Source of the DNA: Nocardia xishanensis NBRC 101358
Lineage (GTDB): Bacteria > Actinomycetota > Actinomycetes > Mycobacteriales > Mycobacteriaceae
Direction: 5' to 3'
DNA length: 64,000 nucleotides
Assembly (NCBI RefSeq): GCF_001613365.1
Contig: NZ_BDCF01000001.1
Coordinates: 62,001 to 126,000, forward strand
Position 1 is the first letter of the stretch; each line of letters starts with the position of its first letter. Positions 31,601-40,598 of the stretch are shown piece after piece. The notes under the pieces are model-generated. The model was not told the origin of the DNA. It saw nothing but the letters and a program-made list of their open reading frames with translations, and searched no databases. The translations under genes were made by a program, and so were the position numbers.

Positions 31601-31615
31601 CGATCGCATAGCCAT

Positions 31616-31652
31616 CGACGACGGCCCGGGCTTCGCGCCCGGGCCGTCGTCG
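31616..31652 (+). terminator. Intrinsic-type terminator after prs
   Basis: A 16-bp perfect stem begins CGACGACGGCCCGGGC at 31616 and pairs with 31637-31652 around the loop TTCGC. It starts 15 bases past the prs stop. The T-tract is short, as is common in high-GC actinobacteria. Confidence 0.85.
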
Positions 31653-31738
31653 TCTCGGCGGCCGGGCGGAACGCGCTGGAGATGGCCGGCCGAACGTGAT
31701 ACCCATGTGGGGCAATCGAATACCTAGAGGGGGGCACC

Positions 31739-32464
31739 GTGAGCACGCCACAGGAACCGCGACCCGGCATCGACTTCGGTAAGGCAGGAGCACAGGACGA
31801 CGCCCGTTCGGCGGAGACTCAGGTGTATCAGCCGGGCACGGCGCCGGAGACCCAGGTCTACCGGTCCGGGCAGGGATACGGCCCGGGCACCGCCCCGGAA
31901 ACCCAGGTGTATCAGCCGAATTCGGCGAGCGCACCGCAGGTGCCCACCTATCAGCCGCCCGCGCCGCCGCAGTATCCGGCCGGTGGCGTCTACGGTTATC
32001 CGCCGGTCGACGGCGTACCGGCGGGCACCCCGCCCACGGGCTATCCGCAGCAACCGAGCCCCTACGACGCGCCGCCCGCCTACCCGGCCGCGCCCGCGTA
32101 TCCCCCCGCTTACCCCGCAGCACCCGCATACCCGGCCGCACCGGGTTATCCGGCGGCCCCGGCGTATCCGGCCGCCCCGCAGTCCGGCGGCTACGCGCCG
32201 TATCCGGCTGGGCCGTACGCGCCGACGCAGACGCAGACACTGTCGATCATCAGCTTCGTCTGCCTTGGCCTGAGCCTGATCGGAACCGCGCTCTGCTTCT
32301 TCCCCATCCTGCTCACCGGACCGGCTGGCATCATTCTCGGATTCGTCGGTCACTCGAAGGGCGAATCGCTCGGCAAATGGGCGGCCATCGCGAACGCCGT
32401 GGTACTGGTGCTGGCGATCCTGTTGGTCGTTTTCGTGATCGGAGTCGCGAACTTCTCCTCTTAG
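31739..32464 (+). CDS. DUF4190 membrane protein with Pro/Tyr-rich N-terminus
   Basis: The first 160 residues of this 241-residue protein are disordered and repetitive: three imperfect copies of APETQVYQP, then a run of AYPAAP/GYPAAP units. The C-terminal 75 residues form a DUF4190 unit with two hydrophobic segments around GFVGHSKGESLGKWAAIANA. The function is unknown. Such proteins often keep a proline-rich tail in the cytoplasm, perhaps to bind partners. The GTG at 31739 has GAGGGGG upstream. A similar protein with different repeats is encoded two genes downstream. Confidence 0.82.
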   Translation: MSTPQEPRPGIDFGKAGAQDDARSAETQVYQPGTAPETQVYRSGQGYGPGTAPETQVYQPNSASAPQVPTYQPPAPPQYPAGGVYGYPPVDGVPAGTPPTGYPQQPSPYDAPPAYPAAPAYPPAYPAAPAYPAAPGYPAAPAYPAAPQSGGYAPYPAGPYAPTQTQTLSIISFVCLGLSLIGTALCFFPILLTGPAGIILGFVGHSKGESLGKWAAIANAVVLVLAILLVVFVIGVANFSS

Positions 32465-32542
32465 TCGCGTGCCCGACCGATTCGCGAATTCCCGGCGTCG
32501 AGTTGGCCCCGTCCCGGCACCGGCGGGACGATACTGGGACCC

Positions 32543-32818
32543 ATGAACCGTGACCGATTGGACATGGACATGGGCGACGACGACCAGGAAGACGAGATCC
32601 GCGCATACGAGCGCTACATCGAGAACCCGCCCGAGAACCTCACCATCCACGACCGGGAGAGCGAGGACGACGGCAGGCTCGGCATCGGCGAGGACCTCGA
32701 CCAGCGCTGGACGCGTCGCCGTCAACGCGCCGAGGACGCGGCCGAATCCACCCTGCCCGCCGAAGAGGCGGCGATGGGGATCATCGACGACACCGAATTG
32801 GACGATTCGGATTCGTAG
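32543..32818 (+). CDS. Small acidic hypothetical protein
   Basis: The 91-residue protein is very acidic (many Asp/Glu) and contains ENPPENLTIHDRESEDD and a C-terminal LPAEEAAMGIIDDTELDD. The AEEAAM stretch resembles the end of DUF5709 proteins, but the rest is too short to assign. The codon usage is typical of the region, and it lies between two DUF4190 genes on the same strand. A plausible ATG lies at 32543; no strong ribosome site is visible. No function can be inferred. Confidence 0.65.
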   Translation: MNRDRLDMDMGDDDQEDEIRAYERYIENPPENLTIHDRESEDDGRLGIGEDLDQRWTRRRQRAEDAAESTLPAEEAAMGIIDDTELDDSDS

Positions 32819-32915
32819 GCGTACCGCCGCCTCCGCTCCAGCCGTGCGCGGGGCTGACGGGGGACGCCCGGCAGTGCCTGGCAGGCGTACCTCCGCTCCG
32901 GTCGCGCGGGGCTGA
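32818..32915. repeat. Two imperfect direct repeats after the small acidic gene
   Basis: GGCGTACC...CTCCGCTCC...GCGCGGGGCTGA occurs at 32818-32857 and again, slightly shortened, at 32884-32915. The stretch between the genes has no other clear feature. Confidence 0.6.
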
Positions 32916-33029
32916 GGCGGATCAGGTGCGGCGGTGTCCCGTCCAGGCGCACCTGCGCCCTGCGGCGATAAAGCTCGAATCACGTGGTACCCGGGGGTTG
33001 GCGAGGCGAACACGACCAGGAGGCCGCTG

Positions 33030-33866
33030 ATGACCACACCGAAGAATCCCGACGAGTCGTCCGAGACACCGCCGACCGGTAGCGCACCGCAGTCGGGCCA
33101 GGAGTCCGCGGCCTCGTCCTCGCCGTCGAAGAAGGCGGAGGAACCCGAGCCGACGGGCACCGAATGGGCGACGCCCACATCGGCCGGGCAGTTCCCCGGC
33201 GAGACGACTCAGCCGTCTATGTCGTCCTCGGGCGGCGGGGAGTCCTCGTCGTCCGGCAGCGCGCAGGAACCGCCCGTGACGGGCGCGGCGCCACAGTCGA
33301 CCGGGCCGGAGGGCTGGAATCAGCCGGGGGCGGGTCAGCCGGAGTATCCGTCCGGCGGACAGCCCGAGTACCCCTCCGGCGGACAGCCCGGTTATCCGGG
33401 CTACCCCTCGCTCGAGAAGCCCGGCGAACAACACCCGTATCCCGGCAGCGGCCAGTATCCAGGCGGTCAGTCCGGCTACCCGCCCGGCGGCGGCCAGTCT
33501 TATCCCGGCGGCGACCAGCAGGGCTATCCGCCCGGCAGCCAGCCTGACTACTCGTCGGGGCAGTCGCCATATGGAAGCGGCTTCCCTTCCTATCCGCAGC
33601 AAAGCCAGCCCTACGACGACACCGGGCGGCCGCGCAAGCCAGGCACGCAGACCATGTCGATCCTCGGTTTCGTGTGCGCCGCGCTGGCGCTGGTCCTGTG
33701 CCCGATCCTCTTCGGCCCGGCTGGGATCGTGTTCGGCATCCTGGGGCACAACAAGGGCGAGCCGCTCGGCCGCTGGGCCGCCATCGCCTCCGGTGTCGCG
33801 CTGGTCGCCGGACTCGTGCTGAGCTTCCTGGTGCTGAACGCCGAGATGGTCCCCGACCAGAATTGA
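33030..33866 (+). CDS. DUF4190 membrane protein with Gly/Pro/Tyr/Ser-rich N-terminus
   Basis: The 278-residue protein has about 200 disordered residues: a Ser/Glu-rich start, then tandem PEYPSGGQ units and scattered GYPPGG/SYPGG units. The last 75 residues form a DUF4190 domain, MSILGFVCAALALVLCPILFG and GILGHNKGEPLGRWAAIASG, with two membrane helices. It is a paralogue of the gene at 31739 in its C-terminal part only; the repeats differ. The ATG at 33030 has a perfect AGGAGG. It precedes a DUF2461 gene by 28 bp and may be cotranscribed. Function unknown. Confidence 0.85.
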   Translation: MTTPKNPDESSETPPTGSAPQSGQESAASSSPSKKAEEPEPTGTEWATPTSAGQFPGETTQPSMSSSGGGESSSSGSAQEPPVTGAAPQSTGPEGWNQPGAGQPEYPSGGQPEYPSGGQPGYPGYPSLEKPGEQHPYPGSGQYPGGQSGYPPGGGQSYPGGDQQGYPPGSQPDYSSGQSPYGSGFPSYPQQSQPYDDTGRPRKPGTQTMSILGFVCAALALVLCPILFGPAGIVFGILGHNKGEPLGRWAAIASGVALVAGLVLSFLVLNAEMVPDQN

Positions 33867-33894
33867 GTCGGCGCCCCGTCGTAAGTTCTCGGCT

Positions 33895-34539
33895 ATGAGT
33901 GGTTTCGGTGGGTTTCCGTTGGCCGGGCTGGATTTCTACGAGGACCTGGAGGCCGACAACTCCAAGACGTTCTGGAACGCGCACAAGTCGGTGTACGAGG
34001 AGTCGGTGCGCGCGCCGATGGTCGCGCTCACCGCGGAGCTGGAAGCCGATTTCGGATCCGCGAAGATCTTCCGCCCCTACCGCGACGTGCGCTTCGCCAA
34101 GGACAAGTCCCCGTACAAGACGGCGCAGGGCGCGGTGGTCGGCACCGCGCCAGGCGTCGGCTGGTACGTGCAGATCAGCGCCGCCGGGCTGTTCGTCGGC
34201 GGCGGCTTCTACTCCGGGTCGTCCGAGCAGGTAGCGCAGCTGCGCACCGCGATCGACGACGACGTGCGCGGTCCGGAGCTGGAGAAGATCCTCGCCAAGC
34301 TGACCAAAGCGGGCTTCACCATCGGCGGCGAGAAGCTCAAGACCAAACCGAAGGGCTACGACGCGGACCATCCCCGCATCGATCTGCTGCGCCACAAGTC
34401 GCTGACCAGCAGCCGCCAGTTCGGCGCCCCCGAATGGCTGGAGACGCCGCGCGCCGCGAAGGAAGTGCGCAAGGCCTGGGAGACGATGCGGCCGTTCATA
34501 GATCGAATGACCGCCATCGTCGGCCCGGCGAACGCGTAG
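33895..34539 (+). CDS. DUF2461 family protein
   Basis: The 214-residue protein matches the DUF2461 (TIGR02453) family: FGGFPLAGLDFYEDLEADNS near the start, then FRPYRDVRFAKDKSPYKTAQG and GWYVQISAAGLFVGGGFY. Its biochemical function is unknown to me. The length is normal. It ends 9 bp before the convergent egtD stop, with no hairpin visible between them. It is probably cotranscribed with the preceding DUF4190 gene. Confidence 0.88.
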   Translation: MSGFGGFPLAGLDFYEDLEADNSKTFWNAHKSVYEESVRAPMVALTAELEADFGSAKIFRPYRDVRFAKDKSPYKTAQGAVVGTAPGVGWYVQISAAGLFVGGGFYSGSSEQVAQLRTAIDDDVRGPELEKILAKLTKAGFTIGGEKLKTKPKGYDADHPRIDLLRHKSLTSSRQFGAPEWLETPRAAKEVRKAWETMRPFIDRMTAIVGPANA

Positions 34540-34548
34540 GCCGCGGGT

Positions 34549-35520
34549 TCAGACGCGCGCCGCGAGAACCAACGCGAAGCGGTCGTCGGGATCGGTCCAC
34601 ACCCGCTCGGTGCGGAAACCGGCCGCGGCCAGTTCGCCGTCGAGGCCGTCGACCCGGAACTTCGCGGAAATCTCCGTGCGCAGCTGCTCGCCGCGCGCGA
34701 AGTGCACCGTGAGGTCGAGGTCGGCGACGGTGACGGTCATGTCCTCGGTCGCCGCCAGCCGCATCTCGATCCACTCGCGCTCGGCGTCCCACAGCGCGAC
34801 GTGCGCGAACTTCTCGGGCTCGAAGTCGGCGCGCAGCCGCTGGTTGAGCACGTGCAGGACGTTCCGATTGAACTCGGCGGTGACACCGGCGGCGTCGTCG
34901 TAAGCGGGCACGAGCACCTCGGGTTCGATGACCAGCCCGGCGCCGAGCAGCAGCCGCTCGCCCGGCTCGAGCACGTCCCGGATGCCCGCGAGGAAATCGG
35001 CGCGCTCGTCGGGCACCAGATTGCCGATGGTGCCGCCGAGGAAGGCGATCATGCGGCGGCCGCCGCCCGGCAGGTTGTGCAGCGTGTCGGTGAAATCGCT
35101 GACCACGCCGTGTACGGCGAGGGCGGGAAATTCGGCGGCGACCTGCTCGGCCGCCGCCCGCAGCGCCGCCGACGAGACATCCTGCGGCACATAGGTCTTC
35201 AACGGGCCCTCGGCGGTCAATGCGGAGAGCAGCAGGCGGGTCTTGGCCGCCGAGCCCGCGCCCAGTTCGACGAGGACCTCGGCCTGCGCCGTCCGCGCGA
35301 TATCGCCGACCACCCGTTCCAGCAGCGCGCGTTCGGTGCGCGTCGGGTAGTACTCCGGCAGCTCGGTGATGCGTTCGAACAGTTCGCTGCCGCGGGCGTC
35401 GTAGAACCATTTGGGCGGCAGCCACTTCGGGTCGGCGGTCAGTCCGCGCGTGGCGTCGGACCGCAGTGCCGCGGTGAGGTCCTCGTCGGATAGGTAGACA
35501 TCCAGCGTCGGTGCGGTCAT
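34549..35520 (-). CDS. egtD: L-histidine N-alpha-methyltransferase EgtD
   Basis: EgtD trimethylates L-histidine with S-adenosylmethionine to give hercynine, the first dedicated step of ergothioneine synthesis. The 323-residue protein has GLTADPKWLPPKWFYDARGSELFE, the SAM-binding VELGAGSAAKTRLLL and FLGGTIGNLVPDERADF, all typical of EgtD. The ATG at 35520 has AAAGG 9 bases upstream. It is the last gene of egtA-B-C-D on the minus strand, 83 bp after egtC. Motifs and length are normal. Confidence 0.96.
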   Translation of the reverse strand: MTAPTLDVYLSDEDLTAALRSDATRGLTADPKWLPPKWFYDARGSELFERITELPEYYPTRTERALLERVVGDIARTAQAEVLVELGAGSAAKTRLLLSALTAEGPLKTYVPQDVSSAALRAAAEQVAAEFPALAVHGVVSDFTDTLHNLPGGGRRMIAFLGGTIGNLVPDERADFLAGIRDVLEPGERLLLGAGLVIEPEVLVPAYDDAAGVTAEFNRNVLHVLNQRLRADFEPEKFAHVALWDAEREWIEMRLAATEDMTVTVADLDLTVHFARGEQLRTEISAKFRVDGLDGELAAAGFRTERVWTDPDDRFALVLAARV

Positions 35521-35603
35521 TGCGTAGGCCTTTCGGTATCGCTCGGATGAGGTCGGAAGCGCGGGCCGGATCGGTGCGGTGGCTCTCGCGGCTTCGCGGT
35601 CGG

Positions 35604-36431
35604 TCACACGGAGTCGTCGGGCGGCGTCAGCTCTTCGATCGAGAGCACGCCGGGCCTGGCGTACACCAGTTTTCGGTCGGGGATCGGCTGCCAGCGCGGG
35701 TCGTCGTCGTACGGTTCGGAGGAGAGGATCGCCACGTCGTCGGTGACCAGCGCGGACAGCGCGTGGTGCACCGTGGTCGCCCACAGCTGTTCGCCGTCGC
35801 CGATCAGCAGGTTGAGCCGGGCCGTCGGCATATGCCGCAGCACGGCGGCGACCAGCAGGCGCAACGCGGTCGCAGGCGAACTCGCGAAACCGCCGGATTC
35901 CGCGGACCGCAACAGGTCTCGCAGCAGCACCCACAGCGCCGCTGCGTCGGTGGACGATTCGGCCTCGAGCAGCCGCGCGGTTTCGAACAGGCGGGTGGCG
36001 CCCGCCCGGGTCGCGGCCACGTCCAGCTCCGAGATCACCGCGGTGAGCACCTTCCGCCATTCCGGTACCGCGCCGTTGTGGCTGAACGCCCAGCGCCCGT
36101 CGGTGAAGGGCGCGCACGCGGCCCGTTCGATGGGCATCCCCACCGTGGCCGATCTGATCGAGCCGAGCACCGCGCCCGATACCAATTGGGGCAGCACCTC
36201 TTCCACGGCCGGATCGGTCCAGATTGGGTCGGCATTGCGGTATCGGCTGGCCTCCGGCGCGCCTCCCGCGCCGTCGCGCCACCACGCGGCGCCGAAGCCG
36301 TCGGCGTTGATGGTGCCGCCGCCGCGCATGTCCTTCGGCGCCCAGGCCTGGGTGCGCAGGGAATGCGTACCGCGGGTGAGCAATTCACCCACCGATGCGG
36401 GCGGGCCGACATAGCCCAGGTGACGACACAT
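35604..36431 (-). CDS. egtC: Gamma-glutamyl-hercynylcysteine sulfoxide hydrolase EgtC
   Basis: The 275-residue class II glutamine amidotransferase-like enzyme removes glutamate from gamma-glutamyl-hercynylcysteine sulfoxide. It starts MCRHLGYVG, so Cys2 becomes the N-terminal nucleophile after Met removal. HSLRTQAWAPKD, GGTINADGFGAAWW and FSHNGAVPEW are the family motifs. The ATG at 36431 overlaps the egtB stop (ATGA), so the two are coupled. Confidence 0.95.
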   Translation of the reverse strand: MCRHLGYVGPPASVGELLTRGTHSLRTQAWAPKDMRGGGTINADGFGAAWWRDGAGGAPEASRYRNADPIWTDPAVEEVLPQLVSGAVLGSIRSATVGMPIERAACAPFTDGRWAFSHNGAVPEWRKVLTAVISELDVAATRAGATRLFETARLLEAESSTDAAALWVLLRDLLRSAESGGFASSPATALRLLVAAVLRHMPTARLNLLIGDGEQLWATTVHHALSALVTDDVAILSSEPYDDDPRWQPIPDRKLVYARPGVLSIEELTPPDDSV

Positions 36432-37771
36432 CAGATCTCGTCCCGGCCCAGGTCGCGGGCGAGGCGGAAACCGGAGAAGATCTGGCGGCGGATCGGGTGA
36501 TCCCAGTTGCGGAAGGTGCCGCGGCAGGCCACCGGGTCGGTGCCGAACGAACCGCCGCGCAGCACGCGGTAGTCGCCGCCGAAGAACACCTCGGAGTACT
36601 CCCGGTACGGGAAAGCGCGGAAGCCGGGGTAGGGCTCGAAGCCCGAAGACGTCCATTCCCAGACATCGCCGATCAACTGGTGCACGCCCGCGGGCGAGGC
36701 GCCCGCGGGGTACGCGCCGACCTCGGCCGGTTCGAGATGGCGCTGACCGAGATTGGCGGTGGCGGAGTCGGGTTCGGCGTCGCCCCATGGGTAGTGGCGG
36801 GTGGCGCCGGTGTCCGGGTCGTACCGCGCGGCCTTCTCCCACTCGGCCTCGGTGGGCAGCCGCTTGCCCGCCCAGTTGGCGTATGCCTCGGCCTCGAACC
36901 AGCAGACGTGCAGTACCGGCTGGTGCGGCCGCAGCGGGGTCATCACGCCGAAAACCCGCCGCCACCAGTGCCCGGCCGGATCCCGGTCCCAGAACTGGGG
37001 CGCGACCAGACCGGCCTCGACGCGATGCGCCCAGCCGCGCTCGGACCACAGCTCGGGGCGCTCGTAGCCGCCGTCCTCGACGAAGGCCACGTACTGCTCG
37101 TTGGTGACCGGCGCGGCGTCGATCGCGAAGGTCGGCACATGGACCGGGTGCGCGGGGCGTTCGTTGTCCAGCGCCCACGGATCGGTGGAGGTGCCCATCA
37201 TGAACTCGCCCGCCGGGATGATCACCTCGCCGGAGATCGGGACGGCCGCCGCGGGAGCGCTCGGCGCGGCGAGCACAGCGGCCCCCGTCCGCAGCTGATG
37301 GGTGGCCAGCATTGTCTCGTCGTGCTGCTGCTCGTGCTGTGCGATCATGCCGAACGCGAAACCGCCGTCCACCAAAGGGTTTCCGCGCAGCGCGCTGCTG
37401 TCGAGCACGTCGAGCACCTTGTCGCGGACGGTGCCGACGTAGCCGCGGGCCTCGGTCGGATTCAGCAGCGGCAGTTCGGGGCGATTGGCCCGCTTGTGTT
37501 TGAAGGCGTCGTAGAGCTCGTCGATATCGGCGCGGACGGCTTCGCGGCCGCCGACGTCGCGCACCAGCCACAGCTCTTCCTGGTTGCCGATATGCGCGAG
37601 ATCCCAGACCAGCGGGCTCATCAGCCGGGAATGCTGGGCGACGAGTTCGGCCTCGTCGACGACGTCGGTCAGGCCGAGGGTTCTGCTGCGGGCGGTGGTG
37701 AGCACCTCGGCGATCCGGTCGCGGAGTCGCTCGGTGCCGGAATGGTCGGTGGGGGCGGAAGAAGTGGTCAC
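36431..37771 (-). CDS. egtB: Hercynine oxygenase (sulfoxide synthase) EgtB
   Basis: EgtB is a non-haem iron enzyme that joins gamma-glutamylcysteine to hercynine with oxygen. The 446-residue protein has an N-terminal DinB-like domain with SPLVWDLAHIGNQEELWL and the iron-ligand motif AQHEQQHDETM (HxxxHxE). A C-terminal FGE-sulfatase/C-type lectin-like domain follows (VHQLIGDVWEWTSSGF, RVLRGGSFGTDP). The GTG at 37771 has GGAGAG upstream. It lies 100 bp after egtA. All expected motifs are present. Confidence 0.96.
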   Translation of the reverse strand: MTTSSAPTDHSGTERLRDRIAEVLTTARSRTLGLTDVVDEAELVAQHSRLMSPLVWDLAHIGNQEELWLVRDVGGREAVRADIDELYDAFKHKRANRPELPLLNPTEARGYVGTVRDKVLDVLDSSALRGNPLVDGGFAFGMIAQHEQQHDETMLATHQLRTGAAVLAAPSAPAAAVPISGEVIIPAGEFMMGTSTDPWALDNERPAHPVHVPTFAIDAAPVTNEQYVAFVEDGGYERPELWSERGWAHRVEAGLVAPQFWDRDPAGHWWRRVFGVMTPLRPHQPVLHVCWFEAEAYANWAGKRLPTEAEWEKAARYDPDTGATRHYPWGDAEPDSATANLGQRHLEPAEVGAYPAGASPAGVHQLIGDVWEWTSSGFEPYPGFRAFPYREYSEVFFGGDYRVLRGGSFGTDPVACRGTFRNWDHPIRRQIFSGFRLARDLGRDEI

Positions 37772-37871
37772 GGGAACGCTCTCCGGGCGGTAGTGCGGCA
37801 GGACGGACCGGTCACGCCGCGGCCTCGTCGAATGATGCTGTGCGCGTGGCTGTCACGCGCTGCTGGTTGGT

Positions 37872-39182
37872 TCACGACGCGGCCCCCACCCGGACATCGG
37901 CCGGAGTGCGGCCGCGACGACATCGTTGCGAGGCGTCGTCGAGTTCGCGGGCCGCCGACGGCGTGCGGGCGTTGTCGGCGGCGAGGGCGAGCAGGTCGAC
38001 GGCCGCCTTCGCGATCTCGGCGTCGGCCAGACCGTAGCGGGCGGCCTGCAACCACCGGCCTGCCACGGGCGCGGCCAGCGCGGTCGCCTCGGCGACGACG
38101 GCGGGCGCGGAAAGCAGCGCGTCGATGGCGTGGACCGCGACCGTCCAGGTGTCGCCCGGCTGCGCGTCCAGGTAGCGGACCTCCAGGTGACCGGAGGCGC
38201 GGACCGGCGGGAACAGGGTGGTCAGGTGGTAGTCCAGATCGGCGGTGTCGGGTCGGCGGCCGATTTCGTCGTCCAGCGCGCCGGACAGCCAGTCCGCGAA
38301 GGTCGCGCCCGGCGGGGCCGCCCATCCCGGGCCATCACCGCTGGCGACCGCGTCGGGTCTGCGCACGCACAGCAAGGGGACATCGAGCGCCCAGCGGCCG
38401 TAGGCCGCGATCGGGTCCGACCACTCCTGCACCGGCGGGCGGGTCCTGGCATGGTCCAGGCGGAGCCAGGCGCGCATTCGCTGCGAGGCCCAGGCGCCGT
38501 CGGGTGCGCCGCGAAGTGTGGGAGAACAGGCGAAGGCGGCGACAAGGGCCGGGCCCATGGCGTACAGCGCGGTCCACCTGGCGGTGACTTCGGCGCGGTC
38601 GGCCCCTGCGTCGACGCTGACCTGGGCGGCCGCGGTGTTGCACATCATCAGCTTGCCGAAGGGGCCGATGCCGCCGAAGGACTGCTCCATGGCGCGGTAG
38701 CGGGGCAACTGCAACACCCGCTTGGGGCGGCGATCCGCGTCGGCGGCGAGGGAAAGGATTCTGATGCATTGGGTTTCGAGCAGCTCGCGCAGGTGGCGGG
38801 CATCGCCGACAAGGCGCTCGCACAATTCGGCGGCGGCGGCATACGGTGCGCTGGAGAGCTCGATCTGACCCCCGGGTTCCAGAGTGACCCGGCTTCCCCC
38901 CGGTAGCGGTAGTGCAGGTGAATCGGGGGCGATGGACCGCGGAGCGTGTGGTCCGAGTGCGGCTGCGAATGCGGACAGCTGCGGGCGAGGCCCTGCCGCG
39001 GGGCCAGACGCCGAACACTCACCCTGCACGGTGAGCCATTCGAGCTCGGCGCCGATCAGCGTCGGTGGTCCAAGCTTGAAGCAGACGCCGCCGACGTAGG
39101 CCTCTGCCGCCGCGCGCGAGGACAAATCGCCGGGCTCGATGGCTCGTCTGGCCGATTCCGGATGCTCGAGCATGGCTGCCAT
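37872..39182 (-). CDS. egtA: Glutamate-cysteine ligase EgtA
   Basis: The 436-residue enzyme makes gamma-glutamylcysteine, the sulfur donor for ergothioneine. It has PTLIGAELEWLTVQGEC, SRVTLEPGGQIELSSAP and MMCNTAAAQVSVDAG, the ATP-grasp-like GCS2/EgtA pattern. The ATG at 39182 has GGAGG with 5-6 bases between; an ATG at 39173 is also in frame. It starts the egtABCD group. egtE is divergent across a 237-bp gap that should hold both promoters. Confidence 0.94.
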   Translation of the reverse strand: MAAMLEHPESARRAIEPGDLSSRAAAEAYVGGVCFKLGPPTLIGAELEWLTVQGECSASGPAAGPRPQLSAFAAALGPHAPRSIAPDSPALPLPGGSRVTLEPGGQIELSSAPYAAAAELCERLVGDARHLRELLETQCIRILSLAADADRRPKRVLQLPRYRAMEQSFGGIGPFGKLMMCNTAAAQVSVDAGADRAEVTARWTALYAMGPALVAAFACSPTLRGAPDGAWASQRMRAWLRLDHARTRPPVQEWSDPIAAYGRWALDVPLLCVRRPDAVASGDGPGWAAPPGATFADWLSGALDDEIGRRPDTADLDYHLTTLFPPVRASGHLEVRYLDAQPGDTWTVAVHAIDALLSAPAVVAEATALAAPVAGRWLQAARYGLADAEIAKAAVDLLALAADNARTPSAARELDDASQRCRRGRTPADVRVGAAS

Positions 39183-39419
39183 GCCAACCTCCGCCTGAGT
39201 TCGTGCGCGGGCCGGACATCCGTCCGAGCGCCATCGTGGTTCGTGTCGCTGTCGTCCGCGCTCGAACATCCATCCGAACGCGCTCTCACCGTGGTTCCGT
39301 TCCAACCAGGGTAGCCACGGATACCGACAAAAATCCGTCCGGCAACCGAACAAACGGTCCTACCTGCGGCGCTGCGCGAGCGCCTGCGCCGGGACATCCG
39401 TGCCGTTAATGTCGTCGGC

Positions 39420-40598
39420 ATGCTGGACGAGAAACGGGTACGCGAGGACACGCCGGGCTGCCGGTCCGATTCCGGGCTGGTTTTTCTCGACAGCGCTGGC
39501 TCGTCCCTTCCGCCAGGGATCGTCGTGGACACCGTCGTCGGCCACCTGCGCAGGGAGGCCGAGATCGGCGGCTACCGCGCCGCCAACGAACGCCTCGACG
39601 ATCTCGCCGCGGTGAAGACCGCCATCGGCGCGCTGATCAACGCCGACCCCGGCGCCATCGCCCTGAGCGACAGCGCGACGCGCTCCTGGGCCGATTTCTT
39701 CTACTCCGTCCCGCTCGGGCCCGGCGACCGTGTGCTCATCTCCGGATCGGACTACGCCAGCAACGCGATCGCGGCCATTCAGCGGGCCCGTGCGACGGGC
39801 GCGACGGTCGAGCAGATCCCGAACGACGGCAGCGGGCAACTCGACCTGGACGCCATGGCCGAGCTGGTCGACGAACGGGTCGAGCTGGTGTCGCTGCTGC
39901 ACGCGCCGACCAACGGCGGGCTGGTGAACCCGGCCGCCGAGGCGACGCGGATCGCGCACTCGGTGGGCGCGCTCGTGCTGCTCGACGCCTGCCAGTCGGC
40001 GGGGCAGATCCCGATCGACGTGGCCGAGCTAGACGTCGACGCGCTCTCGGTCACCGGGCGCAAATGGCTACGCGGGCCGCGCGGCACCGGATTCCTTTAT
40101 GTGCGACCGGAATTGGCCGCTTCGATGGAGCCGCAGCGACTCGACCTGCACAGCGCGGAGTGGACCGGCCCCGACCAGTACCGGCTCGCGCCGGACGCCG
40201 GCCGCTTCGAATTCTGGGAATGTGATGTGGCGGCCCGGCTCGGGCTGGGCGCCGCCGTTCGATACCTGCTCGATCTCGGGCCGGAGGACGTCTACGCCGC
40301 GATCGGCGCGCGGGCGGAGTACCTGCGCAAGGCGCTGCCCGAGATCGGCGGAGTCACCGTGCGCGACAACGGTGTCCGGCACAGCGGCATCGTCTCGTTC
40401 ACGGTGGACGGGCGCACCGCCATCGAAGTGCGCGACCGGCTCGCCGCCCAGAACATCACCGTCACGGTCAGTTTCGCCAGTTCCACGCTGCTGGACATGA
40501 CGGCGCGGGGTCTGGACTCGGTGGTCCGTGCCTCCCCGCACTGCTTCGTGTCCTTCGAGGAATTGGACCGCTTCGTGGCCGCCGTCGCCGCGCTCTGA
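39420..40598 (+). CDS. egtE: Ergothioneine PLP-dependent C-S lyase EgtE
   Basis: The 392-residue fold-type I PLP enzyme cleaves hercynylcysteine sulfoxide to ergothioneine. It has [45 protein letters not shown] and the PLP lysine region [20 protein letters not shown]. Generic class V aminotransferases look similar, but the egt neighbours settle the call. The ATG at 39420 starts just after a region with no strong ribosome site. Here egtE is transcribed away from egtABCD and is coupled to the RNase Z gene (TGATG overlap). Confidence 0.92.
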   Translation: MLDEKRVREDTPGCRSDSGLVFLDSAGSSLPPGIVVDTVVGHLRREAEIGGYRAANERLDDLAAVKTAIGALINADPGAIALSDSATRSWADFFYSVPLGPGDRVLISGSDYASNAIAAIQRARATGATVEQIPNDGSGQLDLDAMAELVDERVELVSLLHAPTNGGLVNPAAEATRIAHSVGALVLLDACQSAGQIPIDVAELDVDALSVTGRKWLRGPRGTGFLYVRPELAASMEPQRLDLHSAEWTGPDQYRLAPDAGRFEFWECDVAARLGLGAAVRYLLDLGPEDVYAAIGARAEYLRKALPEIGGVTVRDNGVRHSGIVSFTVDGRTAIEVRDRLAAQNITVTVSFASSTLLDMTARGLDSVVRASPHCFVSFEELDRFVAAVAAL

